34,325 nucleotides of DNA from Gemmatimonadota bacterium (GTDB lineage: Bacteria; Gemmatimonadota; Gemmatimonadetes; Gemmatimonadales; GWC2-71-9): contig CP070716.1 of NCBI GenBank assembly GCA_020350425.1, forward strand, positions 1,932,412 to 1,966,736, in the 5' to 3' direction. The translations under genes and the position numbers were made by a program. Shown in pieces: positions 1-10,109 of this stretch. The notes under the pieces are model-generated. The model searched no databases, was not told where the DNA came from, and was given only the letters and a program-made list of their open reading frames with translations. Position 1 is the first letter of the stretch. Each line of letters begins with the position of its first letter.

Positions 1-847
1 CCCGGCCCTCGACGGTCTGCGAGAGGAAGCGACCCGCGTCGAGTGCGGCCGCGAAGCGTTGCCGTTGCTGGACGGCGTTGCTGTCTGCCAGCGCCCCCGT
101 GAAGTCCGTCGGGACGTGGAATTCGCTGTCGCCGTAGCGCAGCGCGAGATCCACGTCGGTGCGCACGTCGGGGGTGAGGCGCAGCGCGCCGCTCACCACG
201 AGGTTGTCGTACCCGCTGTTGAACGGGTGGATGCCGTCGGTCGCGCTGCGGCTCGCGGCAAGCGAGTAGCCCACCAGATCGTTGCCACCGTCCACCGCCA
301 GCTCCGCCTCGAGCGAGCCGCGACTCCCCCCCCGGAAGCTCGCCCCGGCTCCGAGCGGCCCGCGACCGCGGCGCGTGAACACCTGGATCACCCCGGAGAC
401 GGCGTCCGACCCGTACACCACGCTGGTCGGGCCGCGCACGATCTCGATGCGCTCGACGTTGTCGACGGTGAGGTCGGCGAGATTGACCGCGCCGCCCGGC
501 TCGTTCAGGGGCGCGCCGTCCACCAGGACCTTCACGTAGTCGCTCTCGCCACCGCGCACGAACAACGACGTGAGGCTGCCATGGGACCCGCCCCGGACCA
601 CGTGCATGCCGGCCACGTCGCGCAGGGCGTCCGCCACCGTGCGAATCCCGTCGGCCTCGAGGTCCTCCCCCTTGAGGACCGTCACCGTCGCAGCCAGTGC
701 GGACCGCGGCGTGGGGATCCTCGTCGCGGTGACCACCACCGGCGCGAGCGCGACCGTGTCGGCCGGCTGCTGCGACCGCGCGCTCGGCACGACCCCGGCA
801 CCCGTCGTCGCGGCGATCATGAACACCAGCACCACCCGATGCGTCAT
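1..847 (-). CDS. btuB: TonB-dependent vitamin B12 receptor BtuB, N-terminal part (cut by window edge)
   Basis: Outer-membrane gated barrel that would bring cobalamin into the periplasm using TonB energy. Translation from ATG at 847 gives a signal peptide (MTHRVVLVFMIAATTGAG), then a short linker ending in VVVTATRIPTP, then a plug domain with VADALRDVAGMHVVRGG, FVRGGESDYVKVLVDGAPLN and VERIEIVRGPTSVVYGSDAV, all typical of the BtuB/TonB plug. The first barrel strands follow, and the frame is still open at base 1, so about 282 codons are visible and the C-terminal barrel is missing. It is the last visible gene of the B12 uptake operon, seven bases after btuD, and shares the cobalamin riboswitch upstream of btuF. 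Specificity for B12 rests on this context; the plug alone would also fit other TonB receptors. Confidence 0.9.
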   Translation of the reverse strand, partial: MTHRVVLVFMIAATTGAGVVPSARSQQPADTVALAPVVVTATRIPTPRSALAATVTVLKGEDLEADGIRTVADALRDVAGMHVVRGGSHGSLTSLFVRGGESDYVKVLVDGAPLNEPGGAVNLADLTVDNVERIEIVRGPTSVVYGSDAVSGVIQVFTRRGRGPLGAGASFRGGSRGSLEAELAVDGGNDLVGYSLAASRSATDGIHPFNSGYDNLVVSGALRLTPDVRTDVDLALRYGDSEFHVPTDFTGALADSNAVQQRQRFAAALDAGRFLSQTVEGR

Positions 848-854
848 CGCTGCC

Positions 855-1655
855 TCACTCCGCTCGCTCCTCTCGTTTCAGCGGCACGAACTGCGGCACG
901 CCGCGCCACTGCTCCACCTGCACCGGCCACCCGAAGACGCGCTCCAGCACGTCGCGGCGCAGCACCTCGGCCGGCGTGCCCTGCGCCGCGATGGCGCCGT
1001 CCTGCATGACGATCACGCGGTCGCCGAAGCGGGCCGCCAGGTTCACGTGATGCGTGACCAGCAACGCCGCGATCCCCTCCTTCCGCACCAGCTCCGCCGT
1101 CAGCTCGAACACTTCCATCTCGTGCCGCACGTCGAGATTGGCCGTCGCCTCGTCCAGCACCAGCGCCTGCGGCTCCTGGGCCAGGGCCCGCGCGATGCGC
1201 ACGCGCTGCCACTCGCCGCCCGAGAGCGTCGCGACCCACCGTTCGCGCAGCTGCGACACGTCGCACCGCGCGAGCGCCCGTTCCACCGCCCCGAGGTCGT
1301 CCGCACGTGCCGCGCGAAACGGCCCCAGGTGCGCGTACCGCCCCAGCAGCACCGCCTGGTACACGCGCAGCGGGAAGACCGGCTCCTCGCGCTGCGCCAC
1401 GACACCGATCAGCCGTGCCAGCTCCCGTCGGCGCCAGGCGTGCGCCGCCTGCCCGCCGGCGAGCACCTCTCCCTCGGTGGGATGCAACACGCCGAGCAAC
1501 ATCCGGAGCAGCGTGGTCTTCCCGCTGCCATTGGGTCCCACGATCGCCACCAGCTCGCCCCGCGGCACGGCGAGCGTCACGGCCCGCACGGCTTCGTCGT
1601 GCGCCGCCGGATAGCGGTACGACGCCCGGCGGGCCTCGAAGATCAGCTCGCCCAT
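855..1655 (-). CDS. btuD: Cobalamin ABC transporter ATP-binding protein
   Basis: ATPase that drives B12 uptake through BtuC across the inner membrane. The 266-residue product has Walker A GPNGSGKT (residues 40-47), the ABC signature LSGGE (144-148), Walker B ALVLDEA (164-170) and the switch histidine in LLVTHHVN, in the order and spacing of the FecE/BtuD/HemV family. I chose the ATG at 1655 because the homologous start MGELIFEARRASYRYP begins there. The frame is open much further upstream, but that part is antisense-like shadow of btuC and btuF. It overlaps the end of btuC by 13 bases. Iron-siderophore transport is the usual alternative for this family; the riboswitch makes cobalamin much more likely. 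Confidence 0.93.
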   Translation of the reverse strand: MGELIFEARRASYRYPAAHDEAVRAVTLAVPRGELVAIVGPNGSGKTTLLRMLLGVLHPTEGEVLAGGQAAHAWRRRELARLIGVVAQREEPVFPLRVYQAVLLGRYAHLGPFRAARADDLGAVERALARCDVSQLRERWVATLSGGEWQRVRIARALAQEPQALVLDEATANLDVRHEMEVFELTAELVRKEGIAALLVTHHVNLAARFGDRVIVMQDGAIAAQGTPAEVLRRDVLERVFGWPVQVEQWRGVPQFVPLKREERAE

Positions 1656-2614
1656 CGCCGCACCAGCCAAACGAATACGGGCACGCCGATGAGCGCGGTC
1701 ACCACGCCTACCGGGAGCTCCAGCGGCGCGAAGGCGGTACGCGCCACGGCATCGGCCACCACGAGCAGCGATCCACCCAGCAGGAACGCGCCGGGCAGCA
1801 GCGCCCGGTGCGTGTGTCCCCACGTGATACGCATCGCGTGCGGCACCACCAGGCCCACGAACCCGATGATGCCCGACACCGACACCGCGGCGGCGGTGAG
1901 GAGCGAGGCCGAGACGTAGAGCAGGCGCTTGGTCCGCTCGACGTCGGTGCCGAGAAACCGGGCCGGCTCCTCGCCCAACGCGAGCAGGTCGAGGGGACGG
2001 GCCAGGGCGTAGAGCGCGAGCAAGGGAAGCACGGCGTAGACCGCGAAGACGCCGAGACTGCGCCACGAGGCGCCGTCCAGGCTGCCCAGCAACCAGAGCA
2101 GCGCGTTGCGGACCTCGGGTGCCGGGGAGAGCGCCATGATCGCTCCCATCACCGATGCCGCGAGCGCCCCCACCACCACGCCCGCGAGCAACAGCACGCG
2201 GGTATCGAGCATGCCGCCACCCACCAGCGCGACGCGATACACCAGCGCGATCGCCCCCAGCGCCCCAACCAGGGCCGCCAGCGGCACCGCCCACGCACCG
2301 CCCACGCCCAACGCGATGGCGGTGACGGCCCCGAGGCCCGCGCCACCGGACAGCCCCAGGAGGTAGGGATCGGCGAGGGGATTGCGCACCAGGGCCTGGA
2401 GCGTCGCGCCGGTCACGGCGAGGCTGCCGCCGATCAGGAACGCGAGCAACACGCGGGGCAGTCGGAGCTCGCGCACGATCGCGCTGGTAGCCGCATCGGC
2501 GCTCCCGGTGAGCCCCGCCCACACCTCGCCCACCGCGAGGTTCGCCGGCCCGACCGCGAGGCCGATCACCGCGACGGCCACCGCCGCCAGCGCCAACACG
2601 ATCCAGCGCTTCAC
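1643..2614 (-). CDS. btuC: Cobalamin ABC transporter permease (FecCD family)
   Basis: Inner-membrane permease with about ten hydrophobic segments in 323 residues. Family landmarks are LPRVLLAFLIGGSLAVTGAT, NPLADPYLLGLSGGAGLGAV and GIIGFVGLVVPHAMR, the last being the loop region that contacts the ATPase. The start is taken as GTG at 2614, which shares four bases (GTGA) with the stop of btuF. A GGAGG motif at 2625-2629 sits ten bases upstream, while a second in-frame GTG at 2623 is too close to that motif. It works with the BtuF lipoprotein and BtuD. It belongs to the family that carries iron chelates, haem or B12; the riboswitch points to B12. Confidence 0.92.
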   Translation of the reverse strand: MKRWIVLALAAVAVAVIGLAVGPANLAVGEVWAGLTGSADAATSAIVRELRLPRVLLAFLIGGSLAVTGATLQALVRNPLADPYLLGLSGGAGLGAVTAIALGVGGAWAVPLAALVGALGAIALVYRVALVGGGMLDTRVLLLAGVVVGALAASVMGAIMALSPAPEVRNALLWLLGSLDGASWRSLGVFAVYAVLPLLALYALARPLDLLALGEEPARFLGTDVERTKRLLYVSASLLTAAAVSVSGIIGFVGLVVPHAMRITWGHTHRALLPGAFLLGGSLLVVADAVARTAFAPLELPVGVVTALIGVPVFVWLVRRWAS

Positions 2615-3489
2615 CGACGCCACGCCTCCAGCGCGGCGCGCAGCTCCGCAATGGCCCGCGCCGCTCGGAACGACGGGTGCGCGAAATGGCTGCCGCCCAC
2701 CGCCACGAACCGCCCGGCACCCACTGCCTCCACCACCCGCCACTCGGGACGCCGGGCGAACGCCGGCTCAGCACCGCCCTCCGTGAGCAGCACCACGTCG
2801 GGATTCCGCGCCGCGATGGCCTCCAGCGAGACGCTGCCCGACGGCTGCTCCAGATCGGCAAACGCGTTGCGGGCGCCGGCTCGATCCACGATCTCGCTCA
2901 GGAAGCTGGCGCCGCCGATCACGATCGGCGGGTTGTCCCACGCGAGCAGGAGGACGCTGGGGCGGTCATCGGACGGCACCGCCGATACCGCAGCCAGCTC
3001 CCGCTCGAACGCGCGCACCAAGGTGTCGGCCCGCGCGCTGTCGCCGGTCAGCCGCCCCAGCAGGAGCGCCGCCCGCGAGAGGTCGGCCAGACCATCGAGT
3101 CGCACGCTCGCCGTGGCGATCCCGAGCCGCTCGAGCTGCTCGATGGCGGCGGCGTTCATGCCGGAGTGGTAGAACACCACCAGATCGGGCCGCTGCGCCA
3201 CGATCATCTCGACGTTGGGATCGAGGCCGTCGCCCACGCTGGGTACGGTCGCGGTTTCGGGTGGATCGGCGCACCAGCGCGTGCGGCCCACGACCCGGTC
3301 GCCCGCACCGATGGCGAACAGGAGCTCGGTGGTGGAGGGGGAGAGGGAGACGACGCGCTGCGCCGCTCCCGCGAGCCGCACCGCGCGGCCGGCGTCGTCG
3401 ATCACCGGGCCGGGCGCGGGGGCTTCACCCGGTCCGCAGGCGCCGACGAGCGCTACCGCGAGCAGCGCGGCGCTAGCGTGCCGCTGCAA
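2611..3489 (-). CDS. btuF: Cobalamin-binding substrate-binding lipoprotein
   Basis: Periplasmic substrate-binding component that would hand B12 to BtuC. The 292-residue product starts with a lipoprotein signal (MQRHASAALLAVALVGAC, predicted lipidated Cys18), followed by a helical-backbone binding-protein fold: VVSLSPSTTELLFAIGAGDR, the CADPPE stretch, DPNVEMIVAQRPDLVV, and a second lobe with FLSEIVDRAGARNAFADL. These are hallmarks of the BtuF family. The start is a TTG at 3489; no ATG or GTG fits the signal peptide. Both the TTG and its likely Shine-Dalgarno sequence (AAGGGG) lie inside the terminator hairpin of the upstream cobalamin riboswitch, so expression should fall when B12 is abundant. 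First gene of the btuFCDB unit. Confidence 0.92.
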   Translation of the reverse strand: MQRHASAALLAVALVGACGPGEAPAPGPVIDDAGRAVRLAGAAQRVVSLSPSTTELLFAIGAGDRVVGRTRWCADPPETATVPSVGDGLDPNVEMIVAQRPDLVVFYHSGMNAAAIEQLERLGIATASVRLDGLADLSRAALLLGRLTGDSARADTLVRAFERELAAVSAVPSDDRPSVLLLAWDNPPIVIGGASFLSEIVDRAGARNAFADLEQPSGSVSLEAIAARNPDVVLLTEGGAEPAFARRPEWRVVEAVGAGRFVAVGGSHFAHPSFRAARAIAELRAALEAWRR

Positions 3490-3526
3490 AAACGCTCACC
3501 CCTTCCGGAACGGAAGGCCGTGAGCG
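3488..3526 (-). terminator. Intrinsic terminator / expression platform of the cobalamin riboswitch
   Basis: On the minus strand, CGCTCAC (3526-3520) pairs with GTGAGCG (3499-3493). A small internal loop follows, then CCTTCCG (3517-3511) pairs with CGGAAGG (3507-3501) around a TTC loop, and five T residues come next (3492-3488). The 3' arm carries AAGGGG, the only good ribosome binding site for btuF, and the last T residues form part of its TTG start. The same hairpin can therefore stop transcription and hide the ribosome binding site. Confidence 0.85.
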
Positions 3527-3579
3527 GACACGTAACGATAGGTTCGGTTGTCCATGCCCACCCGCCCCCCCGCGAGGGT

Positions 3580-3770
3580 CCGTCTGGTGGTGCGAGCGGG
3601 CGGCGTCTCCTGGCTTCGGGCAGTCGGCTCGCCTTCCCGGTTTCCCAGTGGCTGTTGAGCCGCACAGCAAGCCCGTCACAGTGGCGGGGCCGCGCCGGGT
3701 TCACACCGGCTTCCGCCTCCCGCGCTCGCTACGTCGTGAATGCGCGCAACCCGCACCGCCAACGATGCCG
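3580..3770 (-). promoter_or_regulatory. Cobalamin (adenosylcobalamin-type) riboswitch aptamer
   Basis: The leader between the upstream gene and btuF carries the conserved cobalamin aptamer elements in the right order on the minus strand: GAAGCCGGTGTGAACCCGG (near 3713-3695), CGCGGCCCCGCCACTGTGA (near 3695-3677), and the B12 box AGCCAGGAGACGC (3615-3603). A closing stem is suggested by GCGAGCG and CGCTCGC on either side of the core. The strong terminator hairpin at 3526-3488 follows, so ligand binding should switch off btuFCDB. The rest of the 300-base gap is the linker between aptamer and hairpin. Edges are approximate. Confidence 0.95.
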
Positions 3771-3789
3771 GTCACGAACGGTAGGAAGT

Positions 3790-4917
3790 CTACCGGCTCC
3801 CCCCCTGGCGCGCCAGGGCGGCGGCGAGGCGCGCCTTGAGCTCCGCACGACGGCGGCGGTAGTCGTCGCTCTCGCGGCCGGCGAACTGCCGATCCAGGGC
3901 GGCGATCTCGGCAGCCAGCCGCTGCGGATCGTCTCCGGCGGGCGCCGCCGGGGGCCGACTCCGGTGCCGGCGCCACCACCACCCGAGACCGCCCACGAGC
4001 GCCAGCGACACCAACGGCACCAGGATCCACAGGGGATCAAAGCCCACCCCGCGCGGCGCGGCGAACCGCACCGTGACCGGCGTGCCGGGGGCGACGCTGT
4101 CCGCTCCGAAGCGCCGGAACCTGATCCCCTCGAGCTCCTCCCAGTCCCGGAACGTGACGCCCGGACCGTCGACCTCCGCGTCGGCGTCCTCGACGAGCAC
4201 GCTCAGGCGCCCGGTGACCTGATCGACGGGGATCGCCAGCTCCCGCACTGCCGGCGGAACCAGGTAACCCACCATGAACTGGCGCTCTCCGGGCGGCAGC
4301 GCCGCGAGCACACCCAGCGTGTCGCCCCGCTGGGTGATCGCCTGGTCACTGAGCTCGCCCGCTCCAAACTCCAGACTGGCGGCGTTCGGCGGCAACCTCA
4401 GCTGCCACACCGGGCGGCTGGTGTCGGGAGCGATGCGCGTCTGGTCGCCGCGGTTCGCGATCACGAGGAGCTCGATCCCCCGGCGTCCGCCGGCCTCCGC
4501 CGCCGCGCGGAGGATCACGTGCCGCTCCAGCAGCTCGATCGGCGGACTGGTCGAGGAGGTGTCGTACACGAGCATCGTGGGCATCGAGTCCAGCGCCGCA
4601 CCGGAGGGCCGGAACGCCTCGCCGAAGTAGTTGATCCCGGCATACCGGACGCTCACGAGGTACGTCGCCTGCGGGTCGAGCACGGGAGCGCTGAGCGTGT
4701 AGTGCCCGGTCCGCGTCGTGCGCTGCGAGTCGACGGGGGCCCCGCCCTCGGGCCCGACGCGGTGCAGCACCACCCACTCGCCTCGCAAGGCGGTCGAATC
4801 GCCTCCCGACACGTGCAGCGCCCGCCCGGTTACGAGAAAGCCCTGAGCCTCGACGACCGTCGCGAGACCCAGGGCCGCGAGCCCGAGCAGGAGACCGTTA
4901 CGGTGTGAACTTCCCAA
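3790..4917 (-). CDS. Unassigned secreted protein with C-terminal membrane anchor and charged helical tail
   Basis: I do not recognise this 375-residue protein as a named family. Visible parts are a signal peptide (about residues 1-24, ending VVEA), a beta-rich region near 28-105 resembling carboxypeptidase-regulatory-like folds (GRALHVSGGD, TRTGHYTLSAPV), and a second beta-rich region with a proline-rich linker. One transmembrane helix follows at about 296-315 (LWILVPLVSLALVGGLGWWW), then a tail of about 60 residues with EIAALDRQFAGRESDDYRRR, like the short helical tails seen in cytochrome c maturation and SHOCT-type proteins. The topology would put most of the chain in the periplasm. The start is the TTG at 4917, overlapping the upstream nuclease-family gene by 20 bases; it is the only one that yields the signal peptide. 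It precedes the B12 riboswitch, so it is probably the end of the previous transcript. Confidence 0.7.
   Translation of the reverse strand: MGSSHRNGLLLGLAALGLATVVEAQGFLVTGRALHVSGGDSTALRGEWVVLHRVGPEGGAPVDSQRTTRTGHYTLSAPVLDPQATYLVSVRYAGINYFGEAFRPSGAALDSMPTMLVYDTSSTSPPIELLERHVILRAAAEAGGRRGIELLVIANRGDQTRIAPDTSRPVWQLRLPPNAASLEFGAGELSDQAITQRGDTLGVLAALPPGERQFMVGYLVPPAVRELAIPVDQVTGRLSVLVEDADAEVDGPGVTFRDWEELEGIRFRRFGADSVAPGTPVTVRFAAPRGVGFDPLWILVPLVSLALVGGLGWWWRRHRSRPPAAPAGDDPQRLAAEIAALDRQFAGRESDDYRRRRAELKARLAAALARQGGSR
3803..3818. repeat. Perfect 16-base palindrome at the end of the unassigned membrane protein gene
   Basis: CCCTGGCGCGCCAGGG is a perfect inverted repeat with no loop, inside the last codons of the gene ending at 3790. 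A second inverted repeat, CGGTAG and CTACCG separated by five bases (3779-3795), encloses the stop codon. Neither is followed by a T tract, so they are at best weak or Rho-assisted ends for the upstream transcript. Confidence 0.5.
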
Positions 4918-5395
4918 AGTCTTCCGGATCGAGGTTCTCGAGGTACGCCTTGAGCGAATCGGGATCCATGCTCTCCGCGTCGGCCGACATCGGCTCCACC
5001 GTGTCGATCGACGTCAGCTCCAGCAGCCCCTCATCGGTGAAGATGGGCGCCTTGAGCCTGAGCGCGACGGCAATGCTGTCGGAGGGCCGCGCGTCGATCT
5101 GCACGACGTGGTCGTTGCGCAGGAGGTGCAGTTCCGCGAAGTAGGTGTTGTCCTGCACGCGGCTGATCAGCACCCGCTGGAGAGCCGCCCCGAGCCCGAC
5201 GACGACCTGCTTCACCAGGTCGTGCGTGAGGGGGCGTGAGAACTTGACGCCGGCCAGCTCCATGGCGATGGCACTGGCCTCGGCGGGGCCGATCCAGATG
5301 GGGAGCACCCGCTCCCCATCCTTCTCCTGCAGGATCACCACCGGAGTGTTGGTGGCCCGGTCGAGGCCCAGATGCGCCACCCGTACTTCAATCAT
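4898..5395 (-). CDS. Bifunctional nuclease family protein (DUF151/BFN domain)
   Basis: A 165-residue protein of the BFN family, small proteins of which some plant and bacterial members have reported DNase and RNase activity; the natural role is not settled. Family features visible are the start MIEVRVAHLGLDRATNTPVV, VLPIWIGPAEASAIAMEL, the RPLTHDLVKQVV stretch, and a core ending DARPSDSIAVALRLKAPIF, which is highly conserved in this family. The acidic tail (LENLDPEDFG) is variable. ATG start at 5395, six bases after the end of ahcY. Its stop overlaps the next gene by 20 bases. Grouping with metK and ahcY gives no clear functional hint. Confidence 0.9.
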   Translation of the reverse strand: MIEVRVAHLGLDRATNTPVVILQEKDGERVLPIWIGPAEASAIAMELAGVKFSRPLTHDLVKQVVVGLGAALQRVLISRVQDNTYFAELHLLRNDHVVQIDARPSDSIAVALRLKAPIFTDEGLLELTSIDTVEPMSADAESMDPDSLKAYLENLDPEDFGKFTP

Positions 5396-5401
5396 GCCGC
5401 C

Positions 5402-6763
<1,362 letters not shown>

Positions 6764-6793
6764 CTAGTCGTTGGGGTCGATGCGGTATGGGAG

Positions 6794-7981
<1,188 letters not shown>

Positions 7982-8010
7982 CAGGCTCTACCGGCGTAAG
8001 AAGTGGTCGG

Positions 8011-9819
8011 TCAGGAACCTTGGAAGCTAGTCTGGGCGTTGACCCCGGGCAACCGGCTCGCCTGCAACAGGTTGAGATCGACGTACTCGCCGATGCGCGC
8101 CTCGAGAATGGCGTTGACCTCCCCCGTCGTGGCCGCGTGGACGGCGCCCTGCGCGGCCTGCCGCGCGCCCTTCACCTCCACCTGACGCACCAGCCAGCGG
8201 GCCAGCGGGAGCGTCGGCGGAGACATGCTGAGCACGCGGAAGCCGAGCCCCAGCAGCAGGAACGCCGAGAGCGGATCTGAGGCCATCTCTCCGCACACGC
8301 TGGTCTCGATCCCCGCGGCGTCTCCGGCCTCCACGACCAACTTGAGAAGCTGGATCACCGCCGGGTGATGGGGCGTGAACCGCCCCGCGAGACGAGCGTT
8401 CCCACGGTCGATCGCGAGCGTGTACTGCGTGAGGTCGTTGGTGCCGATGCTGAGGAAGTCCACCCGCTCGGCGATCTGCGGCGCCAGCAGGGCGGCGGCC
8501 GGCGTCTCGATCATGGCACCCACCGGCAACGCGTCGGCGGCCTCGACCCCCTCCCGCTTGAGCGCCGCCACCTCCTCCTGCACCATCTCCAGCGCGCGTT
8601 CCACCTCCTCCACCTGCGAGATCATGGGCAACATGAGCTTGACGTCACCGTGCGTCCGGGCCCGCAGCAGCGCACGCACCTGGGTGCGGAGGATCTCCGG
8701 GTGGTCGAGGCAGACCCGGATCGCTCGCCAACCGAGAAACGGGTTCGCTTCGGGGGGCGACTGGAACGAGGCGGGGAACTTGTCGCCGCCAACGTCGTAG
8801 CTGCGCACGACCACCGGATGGCCGGCGAAGGTCTTGGCCACGCGACCGAAGAACTCCGCCTCCTCGAGCTCTCCGGGAAGCTCGGTGCGCCCGAGCACCA
8901 TGAACTCCGTACGCAGCAGGCCAACGCCTTCCGCGCCGAAATGCAGGGTCGTCTCCACCTCTTCCGGCAGGTCGACGTTCCCCCGGAGTGACACCGCCAC
9001 CCCATCCATGGTGACCGCCGGCTCCCCGACCACCTGCTCCATCTCCGCCCCGAGGGCGCGGCGGTATCCCTCCCACTCCCGCGCCTCCGCAACTTCCTCC
9101 TCCTTGGGCTCGAGGACCACCAGACCGTGCGCGCCGTCGAGGATCACCTCCATGCCGTCCTCGATCCGCTGCAACCCCTCCACGAGTCCCATGACACAGG
9201 GGATTCCCAGGCTGCGGGCGAGAATCGCCGCGTGCGCCGTGCGGGTGCCCTCCACGCTCGCGAATCCCGCGACTTGCTCGCGCTCGAGCTGCACCGTGAG
9301 CCCAGGCGTGAGCTCACGGGTGAACACGATGGCGGGGCGGCCCGTGGGATCGTGCAGCGGTACCAGCTCCGAGCGGCCCACGAGCTGATTCAGCACGCGG
9401 ACCTGGAGGCCGGTGATGTCCGCCACCCGCTGGCGCAGCTTGTAGCTCGAGGATTGGGCCCAGAGGGCGCGCATCTCCAGCGTCTTGAACTCGAAGGCAC
9501 GCTCCGCACTCAGCTGGTTCTGCTGGATGAGGGTTTCGACCTCGCCCATGAAGTCCCGGTCCTCGAGCATCATGATCTGCGCATCGAAGATCTTGGCTTC
9601 CTCGGTGCCAGCGCGCTGCAGCGTACGCTCCCGCAGATCCTCGAGCAGCTCGCTCACGGCGGCCGTCGCCTGGCGCAGCCGCTCGACCTCCCCTGCGACC
9701 TGATCGGGCGTCACCACGCGGCGCGTCACCGCAGGGATCTCCCACAGCACGAGCCGCGCCGGGCCAATGGCGATGCCGGGCGAGACGCCGACCCCGCGCA
9801 GCCAGCGGTCGTTGGTCAT
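8011..9819 (-). CDS. ptsI: Phosphoenolpyruvate-protein phosphotransferase (PTS Enzyme I)
   Basis: Takes phosphate from phosphoenolpyruvate and passes it to HPr, the first step of the PTS. The 602-residue protein has the phosphohistidine motif GTRTAHAAILARSLGIPCVM with His196 as the expected active residue (E. coli uses His189). The PEP-binding barrel shows GAEGVGLLRTEFM, SYDVGGDKFP, NPFLGWRAIRVCLD, the conserved DFLSIGTNDLTQYTLAIDR, and the catalytic Cys in SVCGEMASDP. The length is slightly above the usual 575. ATG at 9819 overlaps the HPr stop by four bases (ATGA), so the two are translationally coupled. Confidence 0.97.
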   Translation of the reverse strand: MTNDRWLRGVGVSPGIAIGPARLVLWEIPAVTRRVVTPDQVAGEVERLRQATAAVSELLEDLRERTLQRAGTEEAKIFDAQIMMLEDRDFMGEVETLIQQNQLSAERAFEFKTLEMRALWAQSSSYKLRQRVADITGLQVRVLNQLVGRSELVPLHDPTGRPAIVFTRELTPGLTVQLEREQVAGFASVEGTRTAHAAILARSLGIPCVMGLVEGLQRIEDGMEVILDGAHGLVVLEPKEEEVAEAREWEGYRRALGAEMEQVVGEPAVTMDGVAVSLRGNVDLPEEVETTLHFGAEGVGLLRTEFMVLGRTELPGELEEAEFFGRVAKTFAGHPVVVRSYDVGGDKFPASFQSPPEANPFLGWRAIRVCLDHPEILRTQVRALLRARTHGDVKLMLPMISQVEEVERALEMVQEEVAALKREGVEAADALPVGAMIETPAAALLAPQIAERVDFLSIGTNDLTQYTLAIDRGNARLAGRFTPHHPAVIQLLKLVVEAGDAAGIETSVCGEMASDPLSAFLLLGLGFRVLSMSPPTLPLARWLVRQVEVKGARQAAQGAVHAATTGEVNAILEARIGEYVDLNLLQASRLPGVNAQTSFQGS

Positions 9820-10109
9820 GCCTCGAGCTCTTCCTCCGTCAGGTAGTCCTCCACCATGTCACGGCTGAGGCACGCCACCAGTGCCTCGACGGCCGGACCC
9901 GCGTCGTCCCCCTCGGCCCGCACGGTGACGCGGCTCCCGAACTCCGCCGCGAGCGTCATCACCCCCATGATGCTCTTGCCGTTCACCCACATACCGTCTT
10001 TGCCCACGGAGATCTCTGACCGATACTTGCCGGCCAGCTTCACGAACTCCGCGGCGGGTCGCGCGTGCAGCCCCAAGCGGTTCTGGATCGTGGCGATCTG
10101 CTCGACCAT
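9816..10109 (-). CDS. ptsH: Phosphocarrier protein HPr
   Basis: Small PTS phosphocarrier of 97 residues. From ATG at 10109 the active histidine is His15 (NRLGLHARPAAEF) and the regulatory serine is Ser46 (NGKSIMGVMTL), both at the textbook positions, so it should accept phosphate from Enzyme I and also be a substrate of the HPr kinase encoded just upstream. The C terminus carries an acidic extension (DYLTEEELEA) longer than in E. coli HPr. The start shares one base with the stop of the EIID gene. The frame stays open upstream but without HPr similarity. Confidence 0.96.
   Translation of the reverse strand: MVEQIATIQNRLGLHARPAAEFVKLAGKYRSEISVGKDGMWVNGKSIMGVMTLAAEFGSRVTVRAEGDDAGPAVEALVACLSRDMVEDYLTEEELEA

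Noticed and set aside
1307..4908. Two long plus-strand open frames (1307-3172 and 2677-4908)
   Set aside because: Antisense to the btu operon, the riboswitch and the membrane protein gene. Composition is biased to Arg, His, Pro and Gln and one frame runs straight through the structured riboswitch.
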